A stretch of 46,042 nucleotides of DNA from Propionibacterium sp. (GCA_012839035.1 DUOB01000102.1:1-46042); one strand, 5' to 3'. Positions 1-9,066 are shown, counted from the stretch's first letter. A program made the numbers and translations. Notes: a model not told the origin generated them from the letters alone.

Positions 1-1886
1 GCGACCTGCTCGGCGAGCTCGGCCTTGGCACGCTGGCCGCCCTCCTCGGTGTTGAGGATGATGAGGTCGGCGTGCAGCTGGTCGGCCAGATCCACCACGG
101 CCCCGCCGCGACCATAGAGCGTCGCGGAGAGCACCTGACCGGTGGACGGGATGCCCTGGCTGGTGGTCCGGTTCACATACTCCTGCAGGTTGGCAACGTG
201 CGCCGGATCGATGGCCACGTCGTTGTCGCTGACCTCGCCGGAGATGACCCGCTCGGGAGCGAGATAGACGAGGTGGACCTTCTTGCCGGTGAGGGACACG
301 AACTCCGACACGCGATCGCGGGTGAGTTCGTTGCCGGTCTCGTCCACGACCACCATGACCGTGTCGTACAGGCGCGGTCCGGCCACCTCGGGCACCTGCG
401 CTGCCGCCGCGTGGGCGTCGGTGGACGCGTCGATCTGCTCGGCCACTGCCTCCGCCTTGGGCTGCGGGAGGATCAGGGTGAGGATCATGGCCACCAGCGC
501 GATGCCGGCCAGCACGTAGAAGATCATCTCGATCGAGTCTGCGAAGGCCGCCGCCAGGGCGCCGCCGATGATCGGGCCGAAGATGCCGCCCAGACGGCCG
601 AAGCCACCGGTCCAGGCCACGCCGGCCGCGCGGACGTTGGTGCGGAAGTAGTTCGCCGCCATCGCATAGATCAGCGTCTGGACACCGGAGGTGCCGACAC
701 CCACGAGGGCGATGGTGACCAGCAGCAGCAGAATGATGGCGATGCCGACCTCGGCGGTGATGCCCTGCTGAACCTGCTCGTCGCTCGGCAGGTCGATCGT
801 GGAGGCCAGGAAGCCGATGATGGCGATCGCGACCAGGCCGACGACGAAACCGACCGCGACGATGCGCTGCGGGCTGAACTTGTCGGCCAAGCGGGAGCCG
901 AACAGCGTGCCGAGCATGGCGCCACCGTTGAGGACCAGCAGCAGCGCCAGCGAGCCTGCGTCACCGAGGACCGGGAGCATGATCTTGGGCAGCCAGGTGT
1001 TCAGCGAATAGACCAGGACCAGGCAGAGTGCCGAGATCAGGCCGATCAGGATCGTCGGAATCAGGTAGACCGAGAACAGGCCGGCCCAGCCGGAGCGGGA
1101 ATCGCTGGCCTTGGCCGTTTCCGGGCGAACCGGCGGGGCCTCGGGGATCGGGACACCGGTCTTCTGCGACAGGGCCATGGCCTTGTCCATCTTGCCGCGC
1201 GAGGCGAGCCAGGCGATCGACTCGGGCATCTTGAAGATGGCGAGCGGCAGAACCGTGACGAGCGGCAGCGCGCCGAGCAGGAACATGATGCGGAAGTCAT
1301 TGGTGTGCTCTGCGATCGACGAGTTCATCGGGGACAGGATGCCGATGGCGAGCAGGGCGGAGAGCAGTGAACCCATCGGCACGCCCGCGTACACCACCGC
1401 AGTGGCCAGGTTCTTCTTGCCGGGGGGTGCGAATTCGGCCACGATCGCACCGGTGATGCCCACGAGCGCACCGACGCCGAGGCCGGTGAACACGCGCCAG
1501 ATGCTGAACATCGTGACGCTGGTGGCGAAGGCGCTCAGCGCCATGCCGATCGAGAACCAGGCGAGCGAGCCCAGCACGACCATGCGACGGCCGATGATGT
1601 CACCGATGGTGCCGGCGACCAGCGCGCCGACGAGGACGCCGATCATCGCGTACGAGCCGACGACACCGGCTTGGGCAGCGGTCAGCGGATCGCCGAGAAC
1701 CGCATCGCCCGGTGTGCCGAGCATGAAGCGCGGCAGAACCGCGCCATAGACGACAAGGTCATAGCCATCGAAAACCAGACCCAGAAACGCCAGACCGACG
1801 ACCCAGCCGACGGTGCTGCGGCGCTTCTTTGTCATCTCAGGACTGTCGTAGTCCAGAGCAGGTGGTGCAGCAGTTGCCTGCGACAT
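1..1886 (-). CDS. MFS transporter, aromatic acid:H+ symporter type, with C-terminal USP-like domain (partial)
   Basis: Starts at ATG 1886 behind GGAGG and runs off the left edge of the window, giving 628 visible residues. The first ~500 residues are a 12-helix MFS permease. A DGYD motif in the first helix is typical of the AAHS family (benzoate, 4-hydroxybenzoate and related acids), and GDIIGRR is the MFS loop 2-3 motif. From about residue 505 the protein changes to a soluble alpha/beta sequence (start LYDTVMVVVD, later HADLIILNT) that resembles a universal stress protein fold. The usual USP ATP loop (GxxGx9GS) is not recognisable at the visible end. The substrate is not predictable. The closest guess is an aromatic or other organic acid taken up with protons. 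No catabolic genes lie beside it in the window. Confidence 0.85.
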   Translation of the reverse strand, partial: MSQATAAPPALDYDSPEMTKKRRSTVGWVVGLAFLGLVFDGYDLVVYGAVLPRFMLGTPGDAVLGDPLTAAQAGVVGSYAMIGVLVGALVAGTIGDIIGRRMVVLGSLAWFSIGMALSAFATSVTMFSIWRVFTGLGVGALVGITGAIVAEFAPPGKKNLATAVVYAGVPMGSLLSALLAIGILSPMNSSIAEHTNDFRIMFLLGALPLVTVLPLAIFKMPESIAWLASRGKMDKAMALSQKTGVPIPEAPPVRPETAKASDSRSGWAGLFSVYLIPTILIGLISALCLVLVYSLNTWLPKIMLPVLGDAGSLALLLVLNGGAMLGTLFGSRLADKFSPQRIVAVGFVVGLVAIAIIGFLASTIDLPSDEQVQQGITAEVGIAIILLLLVTIALVGVGTSGVQTLIYAMAANYFRTNVRAAGVAWTGGFGRLGGIFGPIIGGALAAAFADSIEMIFYVLAGIALVAMILTLILPQPKAEAVAEQIDASTDAHAAAAQVPEVAGPRLYDTVMVVVDETGNELTRDRVSEFVSLTGKKVHLVYLAPERVISGEVSDNDVAIDPAHVANLQEYVNRTTSQGIPSTGQVLSATLYGRGGAVVDLADQLHADLIILNTEEGGQRAKAELAEQV

Positions 1887-2199
1887 TGTGCCTCCTTGCA
1901 CTTCTAGTGTGTTCCCCAGGAACCTTCCCCGAGTGGTCAGTCCTTAGGGTGTCAGGTGTCCTTGGCTAGGGCATCCGGACATTTGCCTAGCGGGCACCCG
2001 GATGTGTTGAGCAAGTGACGACAAAACGCTTGTCACAGCGCCTTTTCGCCGGGATGGCCCCCGCGGCTCGTAGTCTGCCGCCGTTCCGGCAGATGGCACA
2101 AGGACACGCTTGGCATTGTCCCAAACCGAGACGCATTCGTTGTCGACCTGCCCGCCGGGGCTGTTTCCCCTAGTGGTATAGGTGTGTCAGGCTTCACAT
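1887..2199. other. Divergent intergenic region
   Basis: 313 bp without a gene between the MFS transporter and the GNAT protein. It holds the GTTCC/GGAAC repeat near the transporter start, a small 6-bp hairpin at 2075-2092 (CTGCCG, 6-nt loop, CGGCAG), and a CAGGCT hexamer 6 nt before the GNAT ATG that could be a leaderless -10. No convincing ORF or RNA gene is visible. Confidence 0.5.
1911..1923. promoter_or_regulatory. GTTCC-CCA-GGAAC inverted repeat upstream of the MFS gene
   Basis: Perfect 5-bp inverted repeat with a 3-nt centre, 25 nt upstream of the transporter ATG, where its promoter should be. It could be a repressor site, but no regulator gene is adjacent. Position and symmetry are the only evidence. 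Confidence 0.3.
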
Positions 2200-2577
2200 A
2201 TGGAGGGGGTCCTGGTCCGGCAAGCCACACGCGAGGACGCGCTGCTGGTCGCCGCGCTGACCCTCCAGGCCGCGCGGGCGCAGGGGCTGCCGGGTGAGCC
2301 GGGCTTTCTCGACCGGTACGCCGAGGCCTGGCTCGCAGCCCGAGATTTTCATCCCGCCTGGTGGGCGGAGCTGGATGGAGAGCACGCGGGACTTCTCGTC
2401 ACGATCTGGTTTCGCCCCCTGCCCTGGCCGGGGCGGGCCCGGGGTGGGGGCGTACTGCGCACCGATCGGCTGTTCGTGCGTGCCGACCAGCCCCGCGTAC
2501 CCATCGAAACAGCACTGCGCGCAGCCGCCCGGGAATGGGCGACCGCGCGCGGCGTGGACGAAGTCCTGGTCGACTGA
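2200..2577 (+). CDS. GNAT-family acetyltransferase-like protein
   Basis: 125 residues from ATG 2200. A GTG at 2182 would add six residues. The opening VLVRQATREDALLVAALTLQ is the usual first strand and helix of GNAT proteins. The C-terminal LFVRADQPRVPIETALRAAA occupies the place of the acetyl-CoA-binding motif A, but the canonical R/Q-x-x-G-x-G/A signature is degenerate, so catalytic activity is uncertain. The substrate is unknown. It stands alone and points toward the convergent CPBP protease gene. The ATG is chosen because CAGGCT lies 6 nt upstream, a spacing seen at other leaderless genes here. Confidence 0.65.
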   Translation: MEGVLVRQATREDALLVAALTLQAARAQGLPGEPGFLDRYAEAWLAARDFHPAWWAELDGEHAGLLVTIWFRPLPWPGRARGGGVLRTDRLFVRADQPRVPIETALRAAAREWATARGVDEVLVD

Positions 2578-2581
2578 CCGA

Positions 2582-3448
2582 TCAACGCTCCAGGCCCACG
2601 GGCCTGGACCAGTCGATGCCGCGGAGGCCGACGAGGCCGGCGGCGGAGAACACGAGGCCCATCGCCACCCAGGCCCCGGGATCGGTCGTGTTCACGCCGG
2701 TGAGCCCGGTGATCATGGTGCCGACGTGGAACCCGGCATGGATGCCGACCGCGGGCCACACCGAGCGCAACCGGAGCACGAGCACCGCGGCGAGGAAACC
2801 GAACCCGGTGGGCGTCGCGAGATAGATGAAGCGCTCGGTCAGGTTGGCCTGCCCGCCGGCGGAAACGATGTGGATGATGCCGAAGAACACCGTGCTGACC
2901 ACCAGTGCCCGCCGCGGATGCGCCCGCAGGGTCTGCATGAGATAACCACGGAACAGCAGTTCCTCGGGGATGCCCTGCAGCAGGAATGCCCGGGCGAGCC
3001 CTGAGGCGATCGTGATGGCGACGCCGGCGGCCCCGAACTCCGCCCAGGGTACGTCGATCCGCTCGAGGTGACCGAGAGCGGCGAGCAACTGGGTGGTGGC
3101 GACGACGATCAGGACGGCCAGCCCGATCCCCGCGCCGAGCAGCCAGCCGCTCGAACCAGTCCAGCGCCAGCCGGTCTCCCGCATCGGGCGTCGGTCGATC
3201 CAGCGCATCAAAGCCATCGTGATCAGCACGGCGAGGACGCACACGATCGCGCAGAGAACGATGTTGACCACCGCCGCGCGGGTGCTGTTCTCCGCCAGGA
3301 CGGCGCCGAGGGGAGTGAGGGACAGGCCGATGGTCGGCACAAAGAGAGCGACCAGCAGAGCCGGCAGGCACAGCAGCACCCGCAGCGGCCACGGCAGTCG
3401 CGGTCGGTCGGTGGAGGTCTGGCCGGGGGCAACCTGTTGGGTTCTCAT
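2582..3448 (-). CDS. CPBP-family intramembrane metalloprotease
   Basis: 288 residues with about eight predicted membrane segments. The three CPBP (CAAX protease/bacteriocin-processing, Abi) motifs are present: EELLFR at 162-167, F189-x3-H193, and HAGFH around 237-241. These provide the glutamates and histidines of the membrane-embedded active site. Family members cleave prenylated or small membrane peptides, protect against bacteriocins, or act as membrane scaffolds. Nothing here fixes the substrate. It is divergent from a two-component system and shares with it a 115-bp region containing two palindromes, so joint regulation is plausible. Confidence 0.85.
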   Translation of the reverse strand: MRTQQVAPGQTSTDRPRLPWPLRVLLCLPALLVALFVPTIGLSLTPLGAVLAENSTRAAVVNIVLCAIVCVLAVLITMALMRWIDRRPMRETGWRWTGSSGWLLGAGIGLAVLIVVATTQLLAALGHLERIDVPWAEFGAAGVAITIASGLARAFLLQGIPEELLFRGYLMQTLRAHPRRALVVSTVFFGIIHIVSAGGQANLTERFIYLATPTGFGFLAAVLVLRLRSVWPAVGIHAGFHVGTMITGLTGVNTTDPGAWVAMGLVFSAAGLVGLRGIDWSRPVGLER

Positions 3449-3490
3449 GAGTCCACTGTTCCGGGCCGGCCCGATCGGTCCCAGGGTCCG

Positions 3491-3502
3491 AGGTCATGAC
3501 CT
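3491..3502. promoter_or_regulatory. Perfect 12-bp palindrome AGGTCATGACCT
   Basis: Self-complementary 12-mer in the region between the CPBP protease and histidine kinase genes. It shares the CATGAC half-site with the second palindrome 25 bp downstream (centre to centre), so it is a likely operator. Confidence 0.5.
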
Positions 3503-3510
3503 GGTGGCGG

Positions 3511-3532
3511 ACCCATGACCGTCGTCATGGGT
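3511..3532. promoter_or_regulatory. Inverted repeat ACCCATGAC-cgtc-GTCATGGGT
   Basis: Perfect 9-bp arms with a 4-nt centre. It overlaps the expected -35 region of the kinase promoter, whose -10 TACGAT lies at 3552-3557. With the palindrome at 3491-3502 it gives four CATGAC half-sites, a layout suited to a dimeric regulator such as the NarL-type response regulator encoded downstream. Confidence 0.5.
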
Positions 3533-3551
3533 GGCTGGAGCGTGGGCGGCC

Positions 3552-3557
3552 TACGAT
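3552..3557 (+). promoter_or_regulatory. -10 element TACGAT of a leaderless promoter
   Basis: Matches TAnnnT and lies exactly 6 nt before the kinase ATG at 3564. No Shine-Dalgarno sequence precedes that ATG, so transcription probably starts at the ATG itself. Confidence 0.5.
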
Positions 3558-3563
3558 CGGGAC

Positions 3564-4739
3564 ATGTTGACGACGCGACGTGCCCGGATTCTCGTCGATG
3601 TGTTCGTGGGCCTGCAGATACTGCTCACGCTGGTGTCTGTCGTCATTGTTGCGGCGGAGGGCCTGCGGTGGGAAGCGGGTCTCGGTCTGGCGGGCGCCAT
3701 CGTCGTGATCGTGGCCTGGGTCAGCTATCGCCGCAGCCGACAGGTGTGGGCGCCGCCACTGTTGCTCGTCGGCGCGTTCGGCACCGCCTTCTCCGAGACC
3801 GGATTCGTGAGCGCCGGGTTCATGATGCTGGCGCTGGCGATCCTGGTGCTGGAGCTCGGGCTCCGCGCGGGGCTGTGGGCCGCGGGGATCCTGGTGGGCG
3901 CGTTGGGGGTGATGACCTGGTTCGTCCGGGAGAGCTGGTCGGTGGTGCTGTTCCAGGGCATCGGCAACGTCGTCTTCGTGACGCTCGGCCTGATCGTCGG
4001 GCTCACCCTGCGCCAGATCCGTGCCGAGCAGGTGGAGAACCGACGATTGCTGCGGGAGCTGCGGGCGGCGATCGACACGGAGAAGGAGCTGATGCTCGCC
4101 GATGAGCGAGCACGTTCGGCGCGGGAGTTGCACGACGGCCTCGGCCACCGGCTCACCCTGATCTCGATGAGTTTGGAGTACGCCCGGCGCGTCCGCGGCC
4201 GCGATGACGCCCAGGCATGGGCCGAGGTGGAGAATGCGCAGGTCGAGGCGCAGGATGCGCTGGCGTACATGCGGCGCTGGGTCCGCGCCCTCAACCCGCC
4301 CCGCGAACCCAACCTCGAGGGGATCGCTGCGCTGGAGGCGATCGCGGACAGTTTCCGGGGGACCGGACTGACCGTCCGGGTGGCCCAGACCGGGGACGAG
4401 CGGCAGTTGGGCAAGGATGCGTCGCTCTTTGCCTACCGACTCGTCCAGGAGGGCCTCACCAACGTCCTGCGGCATTCGGCCGCCGACCAGGTGACGATCA
4501 CCGTGCACTGGCGTGAGGACCGGATGGAGATCGAGTTGCGGGACAACGGGGGAGCCGTCGGGGAGATCGCGGGGGAGCGTACGCCGGAGTCCCCGCCCCT
4601 CGGCCAGTCCGCCGACGGTGGGTTCGGACTGCGGTCACTGTCGGAGCGTGCCCGCGAGCTCGGTGGCTCCTTCGGCGTGACACGTGATGACGAAGGGGTT
4701 GTTCTGCAGGGCTCGATCCCGGTGGGGAGCGGCATATGA
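3564..4739 (+). CDS. Sensor histidine kinase, NarL/DesK-type (HisKA_3)
   Basis: 391 residues from ATG 3564. A GTG at 3531 would add 11 residues but lies inside the operator palindrome. The N-terminal ~150 residues form four to five membrane helices with almost no extracellular loop, so it probably senses a membrane signal. Then comes the HisKA_3 dimerisation helix with the phospho-acceptor histidine in [12 protein letters not shown], and an HATPase domain with the N box ([14 protein letters not shown]) and G box ([11 protein letters not shown]). Its stop overlaps the start of the response regulator by 4 nt, so kinase and regulator are translationally coupled partners. The signal is unknown. 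Confidence 0.9.
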   Translation: MLTTRRARILVDVFVGLQILLTLVSVVIVAAEGLRWEAGLGLAGAIVVIVAWVSYRRSRQVWAPPLLLVGAFGTAFSETGFVSAGFMMLALAILVLELGLRAGLWAAGILVGALGVMTWFVRESWSVVLFQGIGNVVFVTLGLIVGLTLRQIRAEQVENRRLLRELRAAIDTEKELMLADERARSARELHDGLGHRLTLISMSLEYARRVRGRDDAQAWAEVENAQVEAQDALAYMRRWVRALNPPREPNLEGIAALEAIADSFRGTGLTVRVAQTGDERQLGKDASLFAYRLVQEGLTNVLRHSAADQVTITVHWREDRMEIELRDNGGAVGEIAGERTPESPPLGQSADGGFGLRSLSERARELGGSFGVTRDDEGVVLQGSIPVGSGI

Positions 4740-5389
4740 ACGGCGATCGACAGCGGCGCTCGGCGGTGATCCGGCTGCTCGTGGTGGACGATCAGCAACT
4801 GTTGCGGCGGGGGCTGCGGATGCTGCTGGAGACTGAGGACGACCTGGTGGTCGTGGGCGAGGCGGCGGACGGCCGGGAGGCGCTGGCGGTCCTGCCGCGC
4901 TGTGCCCCGGATGTGGTGCTGACGGATGCCCGGATGCCGGGGATGGACGGGTTGGAGCTGACCAAGGCCGTGGTCGCGGCCCATCCCGGGATGGCCGTGA
5001 TGGTCCTCACGACGTTCGACGACGAGGCGATCGTCCGCGGGTCGCTCGGGGCCGGTGCATCGGGATTCCTGTTGAAGGACGTCTCGACCGACCGCCTCGC
5101 CGACGCGATCCGGGCGGTCGCCGAGGGCGGGATGGTCATCGATCCACGGGTCGCGCGGATCGCGCTGGCGCCGGAGGCCGCCGATGCGGAGGATCCGCTC
5201 GCGATGCTGACCAGGACCGAACGGCTGGTCGCCGAACGGGTTGCGCGCGGGCTGACCAATTCCGAGATCGCGGCCGAGCTCGTGATCGCCGAGGGCACGG
5301 TCAAGAACCACGTCTCCAGCCTGCTGCGCAAGCTGGGGCAGCGGGATCGCACCGGCCTGGCGCTGGCCCTTTATCGCGCCCTGTCCTGA
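4736..5389 (+). CDS. NarL/FixJ-family response regulator
   Basis: 217 residues. The receiver domain has the acidic pair in VVDDQQ, the phospho-acceptor Asp in [12 protein letters not shown] and the conserved Lys in GFLLKD. The C-terminal LuxR-type helix-turn-helix ([20 protein letters not shown]) binds DNA. It is the cognate partner of the kinase that ends in its start codon (ATGA overlap). The receiver proper begins around residue 11 (VIRLLVVDD). A natural target is its own promoter region at 3491-3532, where paired CATGAC palindromes lie, and perhaps the divergent CPBP protease gene. Confidence 0.92.
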   Translation: MNGDRQRRSAVIRLLVVDDQQLLRRGLRMLLETEDDLVVVGEAADGREALAVLPRCAPDVVLTDARMPGMDGLELTKAVVAAHPGMAVMVLTTFDDEAIVRGSLGAGASGFLLKDVSTDRLADAIRAVAEGGMVIDPRVARIALAPEAADAEDPLAMLTRTERLVAERVARGLTNSEIAAELVIAEGTVKNHVSSLLRKLGQRDRTGLALALYRALS

Positions 5390-5396
5390 ACCCGGG

Positions 5397-6170
5397 TCAG
5401 ATCGGCAGCCTCCGGAAGATCGGCCGCGGGATGTGGCGCAGGATCATCATGACGAGCTCGAACAGGGGCGGGGTCCAGATGATGGGCTTCTTCTTGTTGG
5501 AGGCCTCGACCGCCAGCTTGGCGACCTCGCCCTTGTCCACGGTCAGCGGGGCTTCCTTGATGCCGGCGGACATCCGCGTCCGGACCATGCCGGGACGGAC
5601 CACGGTGACGACCGGACCGAACTCCGCCAGGGCCTCGCCCAAGTTCACATAGAAGCCGTCGAGACCGGCCTTCGTCGAGCCATAGACGAAGTTGCTGCGC
5701 CGGACGCGCTGGCCCGCGGCGGAACTCATGGCGAGGATCCGGCCATAGCGCTGTGCCTTCATCTTCTGGCCGAGCAGGACGCCGATGGAGACGGCGGCGG
5801 TGTAGTTGATCTGGGCCTCGAAGACGGCTTTTTCCTGGTCCTGCCAGGCGTCTTCCTGGTCGCCCATGACGCCGAACGCGACGATGGCCACGTCCACGTC
5901 GCCGTCACTCCAGGCAGCGTCGATCATCGCCGGGTGGGAGGCGAAGTCCAAGGCGTCGAAATCGAGCCACTCCACGTCGGTCGCACCCGCACTGCGGGCT
6001 TCCGCGATGGCGGCGTCACGGTCCGGGTCGCCCGGCAGGCCGGCCAGCACGACCTTGGCGGGGTTGTGCACCAGGTATTCGGCCACGATGGCCAAGCCGA
6101 TTTCGGAGCTGCCGCCGAGCAGCAGCAGCTTCTGGGGGTTTCCGACAGCGTTGATCACTGCATTGTCCAA
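5397..6170 (-). CDS. dprE2: Decaprenylphosphoryl-2-keto-ribose reductase (SDR family)
   Basis: 257 residues, a short-chain dehydrogenase with the NAD(P)-binding GGSSEIG motif near the N-terminus and a YGSTKAG catalytic Tyr-Lys motif after SSAAG. It lies directly downstream of dprE1. In the established pathway DprE1 oxidises decaprenylphosphoryl-ribose at C2 and DprE2 reduces the keto intermediate to decaprenylphosphoryl-arabinose, the arabinose donor for cell-wall arabinan. The annotated start is a TTG without a clear ribosome site. A GTG at 6158 is an alternative. It converges on the response regulator with 7 bp between stops. Confidence 0.88.
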   Translation of the reverse strand: MDNAVINAVGNPQKLLLLGGSSEIGLAIVAEYLVHNPAKVVLAGLPGDPDRDAAIAEARSAGATDVEWLDFDALDFASHPAMIDAAWSDGDVDVAIVAFGVMGDQEDAWQDQEKAVFEAQINYTAAVSIGVLLGQKMKAQRYGRILAMSSAAGQRVRRSNFVYGSTKAGLDGFYVNLGEALAEFGPVVTVVRPGMVRTRMSAGIKEAPLTVDKGEVAKLAVEASNKKKPIIWTPPLFELVMMILRHIPRPIFRRLPI

Positions 6171-6211
6171 TCGTGGTCGAGGGGGTCAGGGGAGGAGAGC
6201 TCGGGGAACCG

Positions 6212-7633
6212 TCACACCAGCTCGAGTCGACGAGCCATGTCCGACACGAACACAGAATTGGGGTCGACCCGGCGCCGGGTGGCGATGAATTCATCGGTGC
6301 GCGGATACATCAGTCGGAAATTCTCCGCGGACACGCGGGAATCCTTGGCGGTATAGATCCGCCCACCGAACTCCAGAATCCGCTTGTCGAGTTCGTCGCA
6401 GAACTCGCCGAGACCCTTCTTGATGGGGAAATCGACGCAGACGTTCCAGCCCTCCATCGGGAAGGAAATCGGTGCCTTGTTGCCCGGTCCGAAGAGTTTG
6501 AACACGTTGAGGAACGAATAGTGTCCGGACTTCTGGATGTCCCGGATGATCTGCTTGAAGGGCTCGACGGCCTCCATCGGGACGAGCGTCTGATATTGCA
6601 GGAACCCGGCTGGCCCCATCGCGCGGTTCCACTCACCGAAGAGATCGAGCATGTGATAGAACTGCGTCAAATTCTTAATCTTGTTGCGGCTGGTTCCGCC
6701 CATTCGGTAATAGGCCTCACCCACGAGCGAGAACGTCCATTTGTTCGCCAGCCCGTTGGGGAAAATATCGGGGAACGTCAGCAGCGTGGGCGCGTTGAAC
6801 GCCAGGGGGTCCTTGGCCAGCTTGGGCGCATATTCCTCCAGCTCGGCCAGCGTTGCCAGGTTGCCCCGTGAAATCGCGGCTCGGCCCAGTTTGGGCGGCG
6901 CGGAGATCGCGTCGAACCAGGCGCTCGAATAGGTGTAGTTGTGTTCCGAGCCGTCGCTGTGGAAGGCCACTGTCTCGTCGAGAGTGTTGGTGCGGTCGTC
7001 GTCGGCGAGGAAATAGGCGGTCTCGGTCCGGGTCATGCGGATGGTGGCTCGCAGAATCACGCCGGTCAGGCCCATGCCGCCGATCGTCGCCCAGAAGATC
7101 GATCCGTCCGGGTCATCCGGCGTCCCGTCCGGGGCGATCGTCAGCACTCGGCCGTCGGCGATCAGCAATTGCATCTCGGTGACGTGGTCACCGAACGAGC
7201 CCGCGCTGTGGTGGTTCTTGCCGTGGATGTCATTGCCGATGGCGCCACCGATGGTGACCTGGCGGGTGCCCGGCAGGACCGGAACCCAGAGTCCGAACGG
7301 CAGGGCGGCCTTCATCAACGTCTCCAGATCGACCCCGCCGTCCAGTTCGACGAGCGCCGTCGAGGCATCGATGCTGTGGATCCGGCGCAGTGCCGTCATG
7401 TCGATGACGAGGCCTCCGGCGTTCTGCGCCACATCACCATAGGAACGACCCAGGCCCCGGGCGATCACGCCGCGGCGCAGGTGGCTGGGCTTGGCGTCGT
7501 TGTCCTCGGCGACGCGGGCGACCGCGGCTGCGATGACCTCCACGTCCGGTGTCGACAACACCTGAGCGGCGGTGGGTGCCGTCCGGCCCCACCCGGTCAG
7601 GATCTGGCTCGTGGTTGTGATTTCGTTTGCCAC
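6212..7633 (-). CDS. dprE1: Decaprenylphosphoryl-beta-D-ribose 2'-oxidase
   Basis: 473 residues, close to the size of the mycobacterial enzyme. The N-terminal FAD-binding domain is of the PCMH type (GLGRSYGD, and [20 protein letters not shown], where the His is expected to face FAD). The C-terminal substrate domain contains [13 protein letters not shown] with Cys399 at the position of the cysteine that benzothiazinones attack in Mycobacterium tuberculosis DprE1. The Lys at ~430 (AKDSR) matches the conserved active-site lysine. It starts at GTG 7633 with TAACCT 7 nt upstream and no ribosome site, so it is probably leaderless with its own promoter despite lying behind a ROK gene. The product acts on a lipid-linked sugar at the membrane, with dprE2 next. 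Confidence 0.93.
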   Translation of the reverse strand: MANEITTTSQILTGWGRTAPTAAQVLSTPDVEVIAAAVARVAEDNDAKPSHLRRGVIARGLGRSYGDVAQNAGGLVIDMTALRRIHSIDASTALVELDGGVDLETLMKAALPFGLWVPVLPGTRQVTIGGAIGNDIHGKNHHSAGSFGDHVTEMQLLIADGRVLTIAPDGTPDDPDGSIFWATIGGMGLTGVILRATIRMTRTETAYFLADDDRTNTLDETVAFHSDGSEHNYTYSSAWFDAISAPPKLGRAAISRGNLATLAELEEYAPKLAKDPLAFNAPTLLTFPDIFPNGLANKWTFSLVGEAYYRMGGTSRNKIKNLTQFYHMLDLFGEWNRAMGPAGFLQYQTLVPMEAVEPFKQIIRDIQKSGHYSFLNVFKLFGPGNKAPISFPMEGWNVCVDFPIKKGLGEFCDELDKRILEFGGRIYTAKDSRVSAENFRLMYPRTDEFIATRRRVDPNSVFVSDMARRLELV

Positions 7634-7640
7634 GCTTTGC

Positions 7641-7646
7641 AGGTTA
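7641..7646 (-). promoter_or_regulatory. -10 element TAACCT of a leaderless dprE1 promoter
   Basis: TAnnnT match on the minus strand, 7 nt before the dprE1 GTG, in the 45-nt gap after the ROK gene. Confidence 0.45.
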
Positions 7647-7678
7647 CTCTACGCCGCCGACAGCAAGCCGGGCCATCG

Positions 7679-8527
7679 TCAGGTGGCCATCGCGACCGCG
7701 GCGGCACCGCGAAGAGCGACCTTTTCCGTGTCGGGACAGGCAACGACGCGGACAGCGGTCCCGGCGTGCTCAGCGATTCGCCTGCTGAGGGCAGCCCCGA
7801 ACAGGTCCCAGGCGTGACAGGCACCACCCCCGCAGACCACCAGGTCAGGGGCGAAAGAACCGAGCCAGGGCGCGAGCGCGTCGGCCAGGGCGGTGACGTC
7901 TGCGCGCAGCCGCGCCGCAGCGTGCGGGTTGTTCCGGGCGTGCTCGGCGAGCTCGTGGAAGGAGGCAAAGCCCTGCGCGGCGGCGAGAGCGGCGGGTCCG
8001 TAGCGGGACTCGATCGTTGCCTCGTCCGGGCCGGTCGGCAGGTGATAGATCTCACCACCGCGCGGGACACGTTCGTCGAGCACGACGCGGCTGTCCTCGA
8101 CGAAGACCGAACCGATGCCCGACCCGAAGGTGAGCGCCAGCAGTCGGCGGTGGCCGGGGTGATCAAGGGCGGACCCCAGCCCGAAGGCCGTGGCGTCGTT
8201 GATGAACACGATGCGGTCGGTGCCCAACAGCGGCGCGAGCGCGTTGCGAAGATCGACCCCGGTGAGGGCCGCGAGCTTGCCGCGCGGATGGACGCCGCCG
8301 ATGCCGTTCACATAGTCGAAGGGTCCGGGGATCGCGACGGCCCAGCGGTCGGGAGCAACCGACTGCACCGTGCGGAGGCAGTCCCGGACCACATCGAGGA
8401 ACGCGGCTAGGGACCCGGATGAGTCGAGCGCGCACCGCGCGTACTCCCCAACACTCCAGTCGTCGCCGTCGACCACCGCCACGCTGACGTGACTGCCGCC
8501 GATCTCAAGTGCGCCGACGGGCGTCAC
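7679..8527 (-). CDS. ROK-family sugar kinase-like protein
   Basis: 282 residues with the ASKHA/ROK fold. The phosphate-1 motif is seen as EIGGSHVSVAVVDG, FINDATAFGLG is the sugar-binding region with its conserved Asp, and LTFGSGIGS is the phosphate-2 loop. The zinc-binding CxCGxxGC cluster of typical ROK repressors and kinases is missing. The region after GGEIYHLP keeps only an IESRYG-like remnant. No helix-turn-helix is present, so it is not a ROK repressor. The sugar is unknown, glucose being the default guess. It begins with GTG one base after the Holin-X stop, so the two are co-transcribed. Confidence 0.75.
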   Translation of the reverse strand: MTPVGALEIGGSHVSVAVVDGDDWSVGEYARCALDSSGSLAAFLDVVRDCLRTVQSVAPDRWAVAIPGPFDYVNGIGGVHPRGKLAALTGVDLRNALAPLLGTDRIVFINDATAFGLGSALDHPGHRRLLALTFGSGIGSVFVEDSRVVLDERVPRGGEIYHLPTGPDEATIESRYGPAALAAAQGFASFHELAEHARNNPHAAARLRADVTALADALAPWLGSFAPDLVVCGGGACHAWDLFGAALSRRIAEHAGTAVRVVACPDTEKVALRGAAAVAMAT

Positions 8528-8528
8528 G

Positions 8529-9059
8529 TCACCGCATCTCCCCCGGATTGCGGAAATTCGGGTCGATGGTCTCCGGGTGTCGGAACGTCCGCCGCTCCAG
8601 CTCCCGGGTCTTGGCGTCCGCGCTCGCGCGGGTGACGGCGTCCTTGATCGTCTCGATCGAGGCCTGGGCCTGGGCGACCGTGCGCTTCGGGCCCTTGACC
8701 TTCTTGACCATGATCAGGCCGACCAGGGCAAGGCCGCCGGCCATGAGGAAAACGACGACGGCCATGATGACGAAGCCCAACGCAACCATGCCGGTGTTGG
8801 CGTTGAAAAGCGCTGCGATTCCGAGGGCGCCGCTCAGGAAGAGCAGCGACAGGCCGTTGAGAGCGAAGTAGCCGGCCGCGAGGAAGAGCCCGGCTCCAAG
8901 GCCGCCGGACTTGGCTTGGGGGATCAGCTCGGCCTTGGCGAGCGCAATCTCGTGGTGGACCAGTTCCAGGGCGTCGGTCTTGACCTGGTTGATGAGATCA
9001 CCGATCGCCGCAGGGCTGGTCGGTGCCTCAGTGCGGGTCGATTCGTATGCATGCGCCAT
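8529..9059 (-). CDS. Actinobacterial Holin-X family membrane protein (DUF1469-like)
   Basis: 176 residues from ATG 9059, where TAGGCT lies 7 nt upstream. The family pattern is clear: a soluble helix ending IGDLINQVKTDALELVHHEIALAKAEL, then two pairs of membrane segments (about residues 45-95), then a basic cytoplasmic tail. Despite the holin label, such chromosomal proteins sit beside cell-envelope genes, and no lysin or other phage gene is near. The function is unknown. It heads a probable operon with the ROK gene. Confidence 0.75.
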   Translation of the reverse strand: MAHAYESTRTEAPTSPAAIGDLINQVKTDALELVHHEIALAKAELIPQAKSGGLGAGLFLAAGYFALNGLSLLFLSGALGIAALFNANTGMVALGFVIMAVVVFLMAGGLALVGLIMVKKVKGPKRTVAQAQASIETIKDAVTRASADAKTRELERRTFRHPETIDPNFRNPGEMR

Positions 9060-9066
9060 GATCCTG

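Noticed and set aside
72..1370. 432-codon open frame on the plus strand
   Set aside because: Shadow of the MFS transporter, which reads cleanly on the minus strand from ATG 1886 off the window edge.
8529..9059. Prophage remnant suggested by a holin-family protein
   Set aside because: No lysin, integrase, attachment site or structural gene is nearby. The Holin-X family is a normal chromosomal family in actinobacteria.
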